Below, piece by piece: positions 52,885-61,449 of a stretch of DNA of 64,000 bases. Position 1 is the first letter of the stretch, and each line of letters begins with the position of its first letter. Under the pieces are notes generated by a model. That model saw only the letters and a program-made list of their open reading frames with translations. It did not search any database and had not been told where the DNA came from. The DNA comes from Ktedonospora formicarum. Lineage in GTDB: Bacteria; Chloroflexota; Ktedonobacteria; Ktedonobacterales; Ktedonobacteraceae. The position numbers and the translations under genes are program-made. The stretch covers positions 434,001-498,000 of the forward strand of contig NZ_BNJF01000001.1 of the NCBI RefSeq assembly GCF_016587355.1. The letters run 5' to 3'.

Positions 52885-54132
52885 GTGTCTCAATCGCAGA
52901 AAACTCACATCCTCATTATTGGCCCAACAGGATCTGGATTGCTGTATATGACAGCAGCACGCGCGCTAGGCATGCATGTCTCTGTTTTAACCGTAGATGA
53001 GATAGAGTATGACCTACCTGAGGCGATGCGATGTGCTATTGATGATCTGATTATGGTCGAGGACTGGAATATGGAGGGGCTTCTCAGGCATGCTTTGGAC
53101 CTTCATCACAAGCTTCCTCTCAGTGGGGTAGTTGCGGGCGATGAGTTTCGCGTAGACGAGACGGCGTTTATCGCACGTACACTCGATCTTGCTGGTATCA
53201 CCCCAGAGGTTATGGAAGGGGTGCGTAACAAAGCCATCACACGGGCAAGGCTGGCCTCAAACGGTGTCTATGTGCCCAACTTCGCGGTGGCATCTACGTT
53301 GGAGGAGGTAATAGAAGCTAGCAAGAGGATTGCATTCCCCTGCGTGATCAAACCTGTTAATCTGGCTGGCTCGGTGGGAGTCTGTCGGGTGCATAACCGT
53401 GATGAGCTTATACGTGCTTATCACGATGCTCTGAATAAAGATAATTACCGGAAGGACTTCCCTTCTTGTATGGAGGTCATCATCGAGGATTTCCTGGTCG
53501 GTACTGAATACTCGGTCGATGGCTATGTCTCATCAGACGGCATAGAAGTTATCTCTGCAACTGAGGCTCGATTGGGTCGGGAGCCTCACTTCCAGGAGAT
53601 CGGACACCTGTCGTATCGCCTGCAGGATCTCCCTTTCCATCGGTCTCTGGAGACGTACATACGTTCCGTCGTGAAGGCACTTGGCATCAAGTCTGGACCA
53701 TTCCATTCTGAGATCATGATGACGAAAGACGGTCCTGCCTTAATTGAGATTGCGGCACGTCTGGCAGGGGATCATCTCCCAGAGTTGGTAGAGAAGGTGT
53801 CAGGTATTTGCATGCCTGAATCGGTGCTGGCCGCACTGACTGGATATGAGATGCCAGAACGTAAGAAGCCACAAAGTCAGGTGGCGGTGATTCAGTATAT
53901 AGTAGAGCCCCGACTGGCAGGCTTATCCTACCGGGAACTGCGCGGCTGGGATGAAGTTCTTGCATTGCCGTCGGTCTTTCATTCGGCTATTTCTATCAAG
54001 CCTGGAGAGCCTATTCCATTGCAGGAGGACTTTCGTTCGCGTATTGCGTGTGTGATGTACCTCGCTGAGAGTAGGGAACAGGCGCTGCAGATATGGGACT
54101 ATATAGAGCAGAAAGTCACTGTCATTGCCTGA
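52885..54132 (+). CDS. ATP-grasp ligase (amino-acid ligase type)
   Basis: A 415-residue enzyme with the ATP-grasp fold. The N-terminal preATP domain starts ILIIGPTGSGLLYMTAARAL. The ATP-grasp part has CVIKPVNLAGSVGVCRVH, ECDFL-type EVIIEDFLVGTEYSVDGYVS and the Mg-binding ALIEIAARLAGDHLPELV. The C-terminal lid is short. The form is that of BacD-type L-amino-acid ligases and carnosine-synthase-like enzymes that join two amino acids or an acid and an amine. Start GTG 52885 with AAAGGAG seven bases before. An EamA exporter follows 17 bases on, suggesting the product leaves the cell. Confidence 0.82.
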   Translation: MSQSQKTHILIIGPTGSGLLYMTAARALGMHVSVLTVDEIEYDLPEAMRCAIDDLIMVEDWNMEGLLRHALDLHHKLPLSGVVAGDEFRVDETAFIARTLDLAGITPEVMEGVRNKAITRARLASNGVYVPNFAVASTLEEVIEASKRIAFPCVIKPVNLAGSVGVCRVHNRDELIRAYHDALNKDNYRKDFPSCMEVIIEDFLVGTEYSVDGYVSSDGIEVISATEARLGREPHFQEIGHLSYRLQDLPFHRSLETYIRSVVKALGIKSGPFHSEIMMTKDGPALIEIAARLAGDHLPELVEKVSGICMPESVLAALTGYEMPERKKPQSQVAVIQYIVEPRLAGLSYRELRGWDEVLALPSVFHSAISIKPGEPIPLQEDFRSRIACVMYLAESREQALQIWDYIEQKVTVIA

Positions 54133-54149
54133 TGCAAAGGAGTTGCTCC

Positions 54150-55070
54150 ATGTCTACATTGGCGGCTGCCTCTGAGGAAATGGGTAATGTGCAGAAACAG
54201 AACCGGCTACGCGATCTGGGTGCACTGGCTGTCCTGATCTTGCTGACAGTGATCTGGGGTGGGAGTGTGCTTCCTCTGGATTATGCCATTATGCATATCG
54301 GGGTATTCTCCTTTCAGGTAATACGCTTCTCGCTGGCGGCCTTGGCTCTGGGCCTGCTCTATCATCGCCGCCTGAAGCACTTGACGCGTCAAGTTGTCGT
54401 CATTGGTGTCTTAACGAGTTGTGTCCTGTTTTGCTTCTATGCTACTCAGACTGTTGCTCTGAACTATACGACAGTGAGCATGGTCGGTTTTCTTAACGGT
54501 CTCTATGTGCCGATTGTGCCGCTGTTCTCGATTGTGTTCTTACGCCAGTGGCCCACTGTGGGAGTATGGATAGGGATTCTCCTCTCTTTTTGTGGCTTAC
54601 TACTGCTCTCTCTCAACGATCATTTCGTCTTTACTATTGGGCCGGGAGAGGTGCTGCTTCTGATCAGTGCTGTCGCGTATTCCCTTTATATTGTTCTGAT
54701 CAGCAAATTCGCGCCGCATGTAGATGCCATTGCTCTCTCATGGGTACAGATGGTCTGTCTGGCTCTGCTCAGTCTTATCACTCTACCTATTGCGCATGAG
54801 CCTCTGACGATGCCGTCCGGGCCCGTATGGCTGGCTGCCATCTTCATGGCCCTGGTCCCTACTGCCTTCTGTATGGCTATGATGAACAGAATCCAGCAAT
54901 TTGTAAGCAGTGTGCAAGCAACTCTCTGCTATGCGCTGGAACCTGTCTGGGGGGCTATCTTTGGCTACTTCGTGGGTGATCGCCTGGGGGCACAAGCCTG
55001 GATTGGCTGTGTATGTATCTTGCTTGCAATGGTCATTGGCAGTCTCTCTGTACTCAAGAAAAAGGCATAA
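54150..55070 (+). CDS. EamA/DMT-family transporter
   Basis: A 306-residue inner-membrane transporter with ten helices in two EamA repeats. The first begins LILLTVIWGGSVLPLDYAI, and the second runs through SAVAYSLYIVLISKFAPHVD to GDRLGAQAWIGCVCILLAMV. Members export amino acids, small peptides or metabolites. ATG 54150 follows AAAGGAG by seven bases. It is 17 bases from the ATP-grasp gene and in the same operon, ended by the long stem-loop at 55092. The exporter may release the ligase's product or protect the cell from it. Confidence 0.85.
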   Translation: MSTLAAASEEMGNVQKQNRLRDLGALAVLILLTVIWGGSVLPLDYAIMHIGVFSFQVIRFSLAALALGLLYHRRLKHLTRQVVVIGVLTSCVLFCFYATQTVALNYTTVSMVGFLNGLYVPIVPLFSIVFLRQWPTVGVWIGILLSFCGLLLLSLNDHFVFTIGPGEVLLLISAVAYSLYIVLISKFAPHVDAIALSWVQMVCLALLSLITLPIAHEPLTMPSGPVWLAAIFMALVPTAFCMAMMNRIQQFVSSVQATLCYALEPVWGAIFGYFVGDRLGAQAWIGCVCILLAMVIGSLSVLKKKA

Positions 55071-55091
55071 CTGTTTGGCTCATGCCTAAGC

Positions 55092-55153
55092 TAAGACTTG
55101 CTCCTATCACGAGAGGTATGCGCGCGTATCTCTCGTGATGGGGGCAAGTCTTA
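55092..55153 (+). terminator. Long stem-loop ending the ATP-grasp/exporter operon
   Basis: TAAGACTTGCTCCTATCACG and four more bases pair (with two G-U pairs) with 55130-55153. The inner GTATG-CGTAT arms may add more. TTATTGTTAT follows. Confidence 0.75.
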
Positions 55154-55180
55154 TTGTTATCAAAACCCCAGCCCTTTAGG

Positions 55181-55905
55181 CCTATCTTTTATACACAAAT
55201 TACCAACGAAGATGAGAAGCGAGTCGAACGCCTTCAAGAAGGGTTTGAACGCGAAGCCAGCCTCCCCAAAGGGGGTTCCAACCGGGAGGACCATCGCTGC
55301 GGCGGTCCAAATACCCTCCCATGTAAGCAATGGCTTTCCAAGTGGCTCACATGGTCATCTGTGTGGGCGACTGACCCGTTTGCGCCGCGACCACGGCTAA
55401 CAGGTCAGGATCGAGAACCTCGTGAGCAGGACGCTCAGGATCCCGACGAGCCAGGTCTCGCAATTGCAGCAACCGAACTGCCAGGGGCGACAAACGGTAA
55501 CGCTTCTCAAAGCGAGGCGGCAATACCGTCAAAGGGCCAAAGGCAAGTTGCACCACCGTCAAGCGAGCCGTTCGTCCATGGGTGCCAGGCGCCTCAAAGG
55601 GTTTGCAGGCCTGCGATGGCCAGGCTCGCACGCATCTAGCAGGTAGGTTGGGAGTCCTTCCTCGGGCTTGAGCCGTCGGTTCTCAAACGCTCGTACCAGA
55701 AAATGGGTTTGCATCGCCTGGCACGCCTGAAAGAAGGGAAACATATCTGCCTCGCGATCCCCTACATGCACAACGGTCGTCTTGGCAAAGAAGCTTCCCA
55801 GATGCGTGACCAATTGCATCCAGATATCAGTTTCCCGTTCGCTGCGTTGGCATCGCTTCCCTCGCGTCTCTCCTGCTGGGGCAGGCGTGCGCACAAAGGT
55901 TCTTG
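55181..55905 (-). mobile_element. Tn5/IS50-like transposase C-terminal remnant with end
   Basis: Minus-strand frames encode DIWMQLVTHLGSFFAKTTVV, HVGDREADMFPFFQACQ and HFLVRAFENRR, the second catalytic Asp region of Tn5-type transposases. More frames reading toward 55347 carry RLTVVQLAFGPLTVLPPRFE and RLLQLRDLARRDPE. Several stops and shifts. The left end CTATCTTTTATACACAAAT at 55182-55200 resembles the Tn5 outside end. Its right boundary joins the 3' end of the glycosyltransferase gene near 55905. Confidence 0.75.
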
Positions 55906-56588
55906 CATGGCAATACTCTACTCTTCAAGCGTTCAAGGCAGGCAGCGGTGGCGGGAGCAAGTGACGGTTCGCTTTCCAGTAGCCTTGTTAATTGGACCAG
56001 ATCAGCGACTTCATCAACATCCTGTAAAGTCTCTAGAAGCTGGTAACTTAGACCATATCTCCGTGCTGCCGCAATAGTCATCTCCGCAACAACATTGGTG
56101 CTCATGGGGATTCCGCTAAAGACATCGTAGGGCTCATGCAGACCCAAAAGATAGTAGCCACCATCCTCGGCAGGCCCCAACACCATATCCGTCCTCTCAA
56201 GTGCCTGAATGGCCTTGTCAACCACATCGCGCTCAATATGGGGCGAGTCCGAACTCATAACGATGGTTTGTTGAAACCCCTGGTCGCGTGTCCATTCAAA
56301 TACATAACGCAGGCGTTCACCCAGGTCCCCCCCTTGCTGTGGTATAGTCCGCATATGCCGCGCCTCTTCTGGAACCAACGTTGTGCAATAGGACGCAAAA
56401 TCAGCATATGGGGGAAAATACGCCCAATTCAGGGCATACTCAGGCACAGCGAAGCGTTGCGCCAGATCTTTCAGAAATGCCTGATATATTTCCAGAGTTG
56501 CCTCTTCACCAAGAGTACGAGCCAGACGCGTCTTTGTCTTTCCCAATTCGGGATAACGGGCCATAATTACAAGTGCGGTCTTAGGCAT
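55827..56588 (-). CDS. DUF2064/TIGR04282-family glycosyltransferase-like protein, 3' end replaced
   Basis: A 253-residue protein with the nucleotidyl/glycosyl-transferase A fold: ALVIMARYPELGKTKTRLAR, VMSSDSPHIERDVVDKAIQA, VLGPAEDGGYYLLGL. The family (rSAM/selenodomain-associated transferase 1) often sits beside a GT2 enzyme, as here. Similarity ends near ATAACLERLKS; the last 30 residues come from an IS remnant (CKNLCAHACPSRRDAREAM) and supply the stop. The start overlaps the end of the GT2 gene by 8 bases, indicating coupled translation. Confidence 0.8.
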   Translation of the reverse strand: MPKTALVIMARYPELGKTKTRLARTLGEEATLEIYQAFLKDLAQRFAVPEYALNWAYFPPYADFASYCTTLVPEEARHMRTIPQQGGDLGERLRYVFEWTRDQGFQQTIVMSSDSPHIERDVVDKAIQALERTDMVLGPAEDGGYYLLGLHEPYDVFSGIPMSTNVVAEMTIAAARRYGLSYQLLETLQDVDEVADLVQLTRLLESEPSLAPATAACLERLKSRVLPCKNLCAHACPSRRDAREAMPTQRTGN

Positions 56589-57290
56589 TATTTCCTCTTA
56601 TAAAAACATAGCGAAGCGTCACACTAAGCATAAAATAGGCAGCTTTTACACTTCCTACAAGTGTTCCAGCGACCTTGGAGCGACCATGACTCCGTTTACG
56701 GTAATGTAGGGGATACTCAACAATTCGGTAGCGCGCCTTCGCAGCTTTCATTAGCATCTCAACAGGCCAACCAAAAGTCATCTCGCGCATGTGCAAACAT
56801 TGTAGAGCTTCGCTGCGAATAATACGAAATGAACCAATGTCATGCAATGGTATACGATAGAGTACCGTTATCAGGCGACTTACCAACCAGTTGCCCAGGC
56901 GTGCCTGCACTGGGACCGAGCCCTTCTCGGCTCTCGCACTCACCCGCGAGCCAATTACTAGGTCCGCCTTCCCTGGGTAATCAAGGGCAGCATCAGCGGC
57001 AGATCCGCCGGATCATCGCTTCCATCTCCATCCATAAAGGTAATAATATGCGCACCCAGACTCAAAGCTGTTTGTAATCCTGCATAGCAGGCGCGCCCAT
57101 AGCCACGCACCGCTTCACTGACAACAATGGCTCCCGCCTCTCTCGCGACATCTGCCGTATGGTCACTACTATCGTTATCAACCACGATAATCCACTCGGC
57201 AAGATGAGGAGGAATCTCTGGTAGCATGTGCCGAAGCGCGTCCTCCTCATTCAAGGCAGGGATGACGATAGCTACTTTCTCAATTTGCAT
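56581..57290 (-). pseudogene. Family 2 glycosyltransferase, one-base frameshift
   Basis: A dolichyl-phosphate-mannose-synthase-like GT2 in two frames. The first, from ATG 57290 (GGAGG eleven bases before), has VAIVIPALNEEDALRHMLPE, IIVVDNDSSDHTADVAREAG and the DXD-like FMDGDGSDDPADL. It slips at CCC 56971-56973 (plus strand); one more base continues it as GKADLVIGSRVSARAEKGSV. The rest reads DIGSFRIIRSEALQCLHMRE to the stop at 56581. Restored length is about 236 residues. It heads a minus-strand pair with the DUF2064 gene. Confidence 0.8.
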
Positions 57291-57360
57291 AAACTTTACA
57301 ACCTCCAATGTACAATCTAGCCGGCATCTTCTTTACACAATTCATCATTCACGCTTCATG

Positions 57361-58956
57361 CTAGACTGCCTGCACGACGACCTCATGGTAGCCAGTTGAC
57401 CCGTTAGGCACAGTCCCTTGCTTGTTTCCCGTCTGAACCTCATCATCTCCATTGGTCAGACGACAAACCAGGATATAGCGACCCGGCTTCTGGGGGACCC
57501 ATTGCCAGGTCCAGAGCACCCAGGCATCGGGTGAGAGCCGTGTCTTGATGGTAGCCTCTTGCCACGTCTGCGCTCCATCGGTACTCACTTCCACCTTTTT
57601 GACCTCGCGGTCCCCCGCGTAGGCAACGCCGCTTACCTCTACGGCCTGCCCGACGCTTACCTTACCGCGTGGGGTATCAATCCGGCTGGTGGAATGTAGT
57701 GGTCCGTTATACCATCCCTGACTCGAATACAGTCCGGTAACAAAGTGATTGGTCAGTTCCACTCGCGTCACCCATTTGGCATTCTCCTCACCATAGCGTC
57801 CAGGGACGAGCACACGCATAGGAAAACCGTGCCTCTGTGGGATCTCCTGCCCATTCATGCGCCATGCGAGCAGGGTGTCGGCCTCAAGTAGTTCTCGTAA
57901 TGGAAGACTCACGTTGTAACCATCGACACTATAAAAGGCCACATGCGTCGCTTCTGGTTTCGCGCCGCCATGCTGCTCCAAGAGGGCCTTAAGTGTGACT
58001 CCCTGCCAGATAGCGGTCCCCATCAAGCGTCCTCCGGGGCCATTGGATATGCATTCAAGTGTGATAGCACGCGAAATCGAGGGGAGCTTTTGCACCTCCT
58101 CATAGGTGTATGATCCAGCTTTATTTATCAGCCCACCAACCTCAAGCCTCCATAGACTGATTGACGGCGCGGGATCAACAGTGTTCTGGGTCACAATATA
58201 GTGGTCATCATTGGGTGTAATAGGTGCGGTCTTTTCCCCATGCTGAAGAGTCTTCATCCCATCATAAGATGAGTACTGATCAAGATAGGCACGCAGTAAA
58301 CCCACCACTCCCACGCCGCTTGCCAGCCCAACAACGGCAACACCAGTCCGCGAGAAGAACTGGCGCCTTTTTTGCAGTTCGGCGGGAGTCTCCGGGCTGT
58401 GCTCCTTCGGTAAGAGGGCACGCAAGGCAAAACAGAGGGTCACACCATAGATTCCAAATTCGACCAGTAGAGACAGGCTCGTCACAAGGCTCGACCAGCC
58501 AACAGTCAAGCCATACTGATTATGGCGTAGTTCATCCCGAAAGAGCACGATGCCCACAATCGCCATCCCCAATCCCAATCCTAGGCCACAGATCCACTCC
58601 CTGCGCCCCGGACAATAACCAGCAGCAGGAAGTGGGACTCGCGCCACCAGAGCATAGAAGGCACCTAACAGAGTCCCGATCCCAAGCATTGCCAGAAATG
58701 CCAATCCCAACGGGGTTGTCTTAGAGTTAGGTGAGAAGGTAATAAGCAGCTTAACAAAGGTGTACACGTCTAAATGCTTAAGCACGTAGCTGCCAAACAA
58801 CTCCACTGGTGTGGGAGCGCCGACAGCAAAGAGCAACACCCCCATAACCACTGTTGCCAACAGGCTACTCGCAAGACCAGCCCCTAACCCCAATAGGGAT
58901 ATCACCAGCACCCAACGAGCCGGTGATGGTCTCTCCGTTTGTTGTGTCGTCGACAT
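57361..58956 (-). CDS. Membrane-anchored molybdopterin oxidoreductase (sulfite-oxidase fold)
   Basis: A 531-residue protein. The first 200 residues hold five or six membrane helices (VLVISLLGLGAGLASSLLAT, LGLAFLAMLGIGTLLGAFYA and others), then a periplasmic-side sulfite-oxidase domain. SRAITLECISNGPGGRLMGT carries the molybdenum-ligand Cys near residue 300; VAFYSVDGYNVSLPLREL, HGFPMRVLVPGRYGEENAKW and an Ig-like C-terminal domain (VEVSGVAYAGDREVKKVEVS) follow. It likely moves electrons from an unidentified outer substrate to the membrane. ATG 58956 with AGGAG upstream is preferred over the longer reading to 59088. Confidence 0.85.
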   Translation of the reverse strand: MSTTQQTERPSPARWVLVISLLGLGAGLASSLLATVVMGVLLFAVGAPTPVELFGSYVLKHLDVYTFVKLLITFSPNSKTTPLGLAFLAMLGIGTLLGAFYALVARVPLPAAGYCPGRREWICGLGLGLGMAIVGIVLFRDELRHNQYGLTVGWSSLVTSLSLLVEFGIYGVTLCFALRALLPKEHSPETPAELQKRRQFFSRTGVAVVGLASGVGVVGLLRAYLDQYSSYDGMKTLQHGEKTAPITPNDDHYIVTQNTVDPAPSISLWRLEVGGLINKAGSYTYEEVQKLPSISRAITLECISNGPGGRLMGTAIWQGVTLKALLEQHGGAKPEATHVAFYSVDGYNVSLPLRELLEADTLLAWRMNGQEIPQRHGFPMRVLVPGRYGEENAKWVTRVELTNHFVTGLYSSQGWYNGPLHSTSRIDTPRGKVSVGQAVEVSGVAYAGDREVKKVEVSTDGAQTWQEATIKTRLSPDAWVLWTWQWVPQKPGRYILVCRLTNGDDEVQTGNKQGTVPNGSTGYHEVVVQAV

Positions 58957-58963
58957 AGCACCA

Positions 58964-59530
58964 TTACTCCTGAGAGAGACTTTCACGACCAAGATATACG
59001 GTTTGATGGTTCCCCAAATTATAGAGGGCCAGAATCGCACGGTTCTCTCTCTCACTATGAATACGTGCTTGCACGGTTGCCTCGTCAAGATAAGGAGAGA
59101 TCATTGTAATATCAAGATAACAGCGCTGGGTTGCGGGATTAATCCAGGTTCCAAGCCACGTATCAGGCTCACGCAAACAAGCGTCGTTCTCGCGAATAAA
59201 TTCCGCAATCCCTTCGGCGATATTCATCGTTGGTTCAAGAATTACGGTCTTTCCAGGATATTTGGGAAAGGCCCATACATCAATAGGATCAAGAAACTGG
59301 TAAGTATCAATTCTCGACGTCACCCCTCCACGCTCAAGGGTAGCTATCGAGACCTCAAGAACATATTTCTCAAAGTAATAGCGGTCCAGCCATGCTTCAG
59401 TGTGTGATGTAATCATGCCATTACACACCTGATCTGGAAGCATATCAGCCTCAACGGCTCGCTGCCCAGCGCTTTTCGCAATAAAGAAAGACTTATTCCA
59501 CACAGCAACGAACAAACCTCCTGTTTGCAT
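58964..59530 (-). CDS. Unknown conserved-looking protein upstream of the molybdopterin gene
   Basis: A 188-residue soluble protein ending only 7 bases before the molybdopterin gene, so co-transcribed. Segments: LFVAVWNKSFFIAKSAGQRA, AWLDRYYFEKYVLEVSIATL, PKYPGKTVILEPTMNIAEGI, AEFIREND, and CYLDITMISPYLDEATVQAR. Alpha/beta composition, no signal peptide, no recognisable catalytic motif. ATG 59530 is the first ATG; a GTG nine codons earlier is an alternative. Conserved function cannot be named. Confidence 0.65.
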   Translation of the reverse strand: MQTGGLFVAVWNKSFFIAKSAGQRAVEADMLPDQVCNGMITSHTEAWLDRYYFEKYVLEVSIATLERGGVTSRIDTYQFLDPIDVWAFPKYPGKTVILEPTMNIAEGIAEFIRENDACLREPDTWLGTWINPATQRCYLDITMISPYLDEATVQARIHSERENRAILALYNLGNHQTVYLGRESLSQE

Positions 59531-59598
59531 CTCAACAAAAATCAATTCTACGCACACAGGTTTTCATAGAAACTCTTCCTGAATGATTGGGGTATTTC

Positions 59599-60603
59599 CT
59601 AGTAGCTCCAATTCAAACCACACTGCGCGCAATGTCGGGCAGGGGAATCGCTCTCAAAGGCACGCCTGAAAGCTTCATAACGCTCGCCTTGCCAGATCTG
59701 CTCTATTGACTCCTGGAAGACATTCCCCAGAACACGCTCCTCACGATACTCTTTGGCACTACGATGCCCAAAGGGTGCGAAACAACAAGAGAGTACATTC
59801 CCGCTTGAGGTAATGTAGGTCAGCGTATAGGGACGGCGGCAACCCGACCAGGGACGCTCACCAAAGTCACGTACCAGACTCTCCACCGGAGTTGCTGAGC
59901 CAGCGGCGTTAAAGCGAATGCCGCGTTCATTACACATCTGCTCACAGCGGCGTACCAGTTCAAGCTCCTCTCTGGATGAGCGACGAAACAACGACTGCTG
60001 CGACTGTGCAAGCCCTTGTTCAAAGTAGACCAGCCGTTGCATATACACCTCAGGAATGCCTGCATCAGCCGCCAGTCCGACCAGATGCGGCAACTCATGT
60101 AGATTCTCGCGCATAGCGGTAAACCAGAGCGAGAGGGAAGGCTTTTTGGCTTCGCTCTCCTTCAGGAGTTTGGCAAAGGCTCGCACATTTCGCCAGATCT
60201 TATCAAAGGCGTCAACACCACGAACATGCGCATAGACCTCGCGCGTTGAGCCATCCATCGAGAGGCGATATTCATCCAACCCGGCCTTTATCAATTCCTT
60301 GCCTTTCGCCTCCGTGAGCGCGATGCCGTTGGAATTAAATAGCACATAGGTCCCGCGATCCTTCAAATAGCGGACCATCTTCGGCAAATCCTTATTTAAG
60401 AGCGGCTCCCCAAGCCCATGCAAGACGACACGCTCAAGTACAGGAAATTGATCTACGATCCGACGAAAATCATCGTAGGTCAGATCCCGGTCATCCTCAC
60501 GCGAAAGCAGGGTGCGAGGGCATTGCTGACAAAATTCATTGCAACGACTGGTAGGTTCAATATAAATCGAGCGTGGCAGGGTCAAAACGGGTGCAGTAGT
60601 CAT
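59599..60603 (-). CDS. Radical SAM/SPASM enzyme
   Basis: A 334-residue radical SAM protein. The cluster motif C-x3-C-x2-C is in SRCNEFCQQCPRTL (residue 20 onward); LHGLGEPLLNKDLPKMVRYL and YRLSMDGSTREVYAHVRG are core blocks. A C-terminal SPASM-like part has GCRRPYTLTYITSSGNVLSC, C and a final HCAQCGLNW, giving at least one more Fe-S cluster. Such enzymes modify peptides, sugars or cofactors. AAGGAG precedes ATG 60603. It is the first gene of a minus-strand run ending in two glycosyltransferase-like genes. Confidence 0.85.
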   Translation of the reverse strand: MTTAPVLTLPRSIYIEPTSRCNEFCQQCPRTLLSREDDRDLTYDDFRRIVDQFPVLERVVLHGLGEPLLNKDLPKMVRYLKDRGTYVLFNSNGIALTEAKGKELIKAGLDEYRLSMDGSTREVYAHVRGVDAFDKIWRNVRAFAKLLKESEAKKPSLSLWFTAMRENLHELPHLVGLAADAGIPEVYMQRLVYFEQGLAQSQQSLFRRSSREELELVRRCEQMCNERGIRFNAAGSATPVESLVRDFGERPWSGCRRPYTLTYITSSGNVLSCCFAPFGHRSAKEYREERVLGNVFQESIEQIWQGERYEAFRRAFESDSPARHCAQCGLNWSY

Positions 60604-60834
60604 AGCAACTCCTTACATAGACTGCAATACAATTTTCTAGCTCTTCATAGTGTGAATCCAGCCCCACATCTCAGAGAAACCAGATACTTACCCATTTACA
60701 CGCGTTAACTAAAGTATTTTTACAAGAAGCAGGACCGCTTCATTCATTCGGGCAAATATGATATAGTGCAAGAATGTTGTTCCTGATCAGATAGGACTTC
60801 ATTATCCCAAGAGAAAGTAGCAGCCAGGGAAACT

Positions 60835-61449
60835 GTGAAAGAGTCTACAGACTATCAAGGCTCTCAAGCATCAAATGATGAGGTTGCTTTGATCAAACTC
60901 TACGAGCAGTATCGACGCCCCATCCATTCCTACGCATATCGCCTTTTAGGTCATCAGGAAGATGCCGATGATATAACGCAAGAAGTATTCATTCGTGCCT
61001 GTACAGCGTGGGAAGGGCTCTATGATCGTGATCGGCTTTCCTCCTGGCTCTATCGTATCGCAACCAATCTCTGCCTGGACCTGATGAGGCGTCGCAAGCG
61101 CCTCTCCTGGTGGTCCCTCTCAAATCGCTGGCGGCGAGAAGAACACAATGGAAGGAGCGAGCTGACAGCGGACGAAGAAAGTAGCATTCTCCTCGCTGAT
61201 GATGGGGGTATTCCAGAGGTAGCAGAGCGTGAACTTATTCGTCTGGCCCTGTCTCGCATACCAGAAGAGTACGCGGCAGCCCTCATATTAAACGCAGCCC
61301 AGGGCATTCCCTATCAAGAGGTTGCCGCGATTATTGGTATCTCCCCCAATGCCTCAGCAACACGCATCTCGCGCGCAAAGAAGATGTTTATGGAACAGTA
61401 CAAACGCTTAAACAAGGTAGAGTATGAGAGGCAGGAGGGCAGGAAATGA
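60835..61449 (+). CDS. ECF-type sigma factor
   Basis: A 204-residue sigma-70-family extracytoplasmic-function factor. Region 2: LYEQYRRPIHSYAYRLLGHQ, then DADDITQEVFIRACTAW and SSWLYRIATNLCLDLMRRRK. Region 4: LALSRIPEEYAAALILNAAQ, IPYQEVAAIIGISPNASATR. Start GTG 60835 with AGGGA nine bases before. Its stop overlaps the start of the anti-sigma gene (ATGA), so both are made together. It is divergent from the radical SAM gene across 230 bases. Confidence 0.9.
   Translation: MKESTDYQGSQASNDEVALIKLYEQYRRPIHSYAYRLLGHQEDADDITQEVFIRACTAWEGLYDRDRLSSWLYRIATNLCLDLMRRRKRLSWWSLSNRWRREEHNGRSELTADEESSILLADDGGIPEVAERELIRLALSRIPEEYAAALILNAAQGIPYQEVAAIIGISPNASATRISRAKKMFMEQYKRLNKVEYERQEGRK

Noticed and set aside
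55154..55639. 161-codon plus-strand open frame
   Set aside because: Antisense to the Tn5-like transposase remnant, whose minus-strand reading has recognisable motifs.
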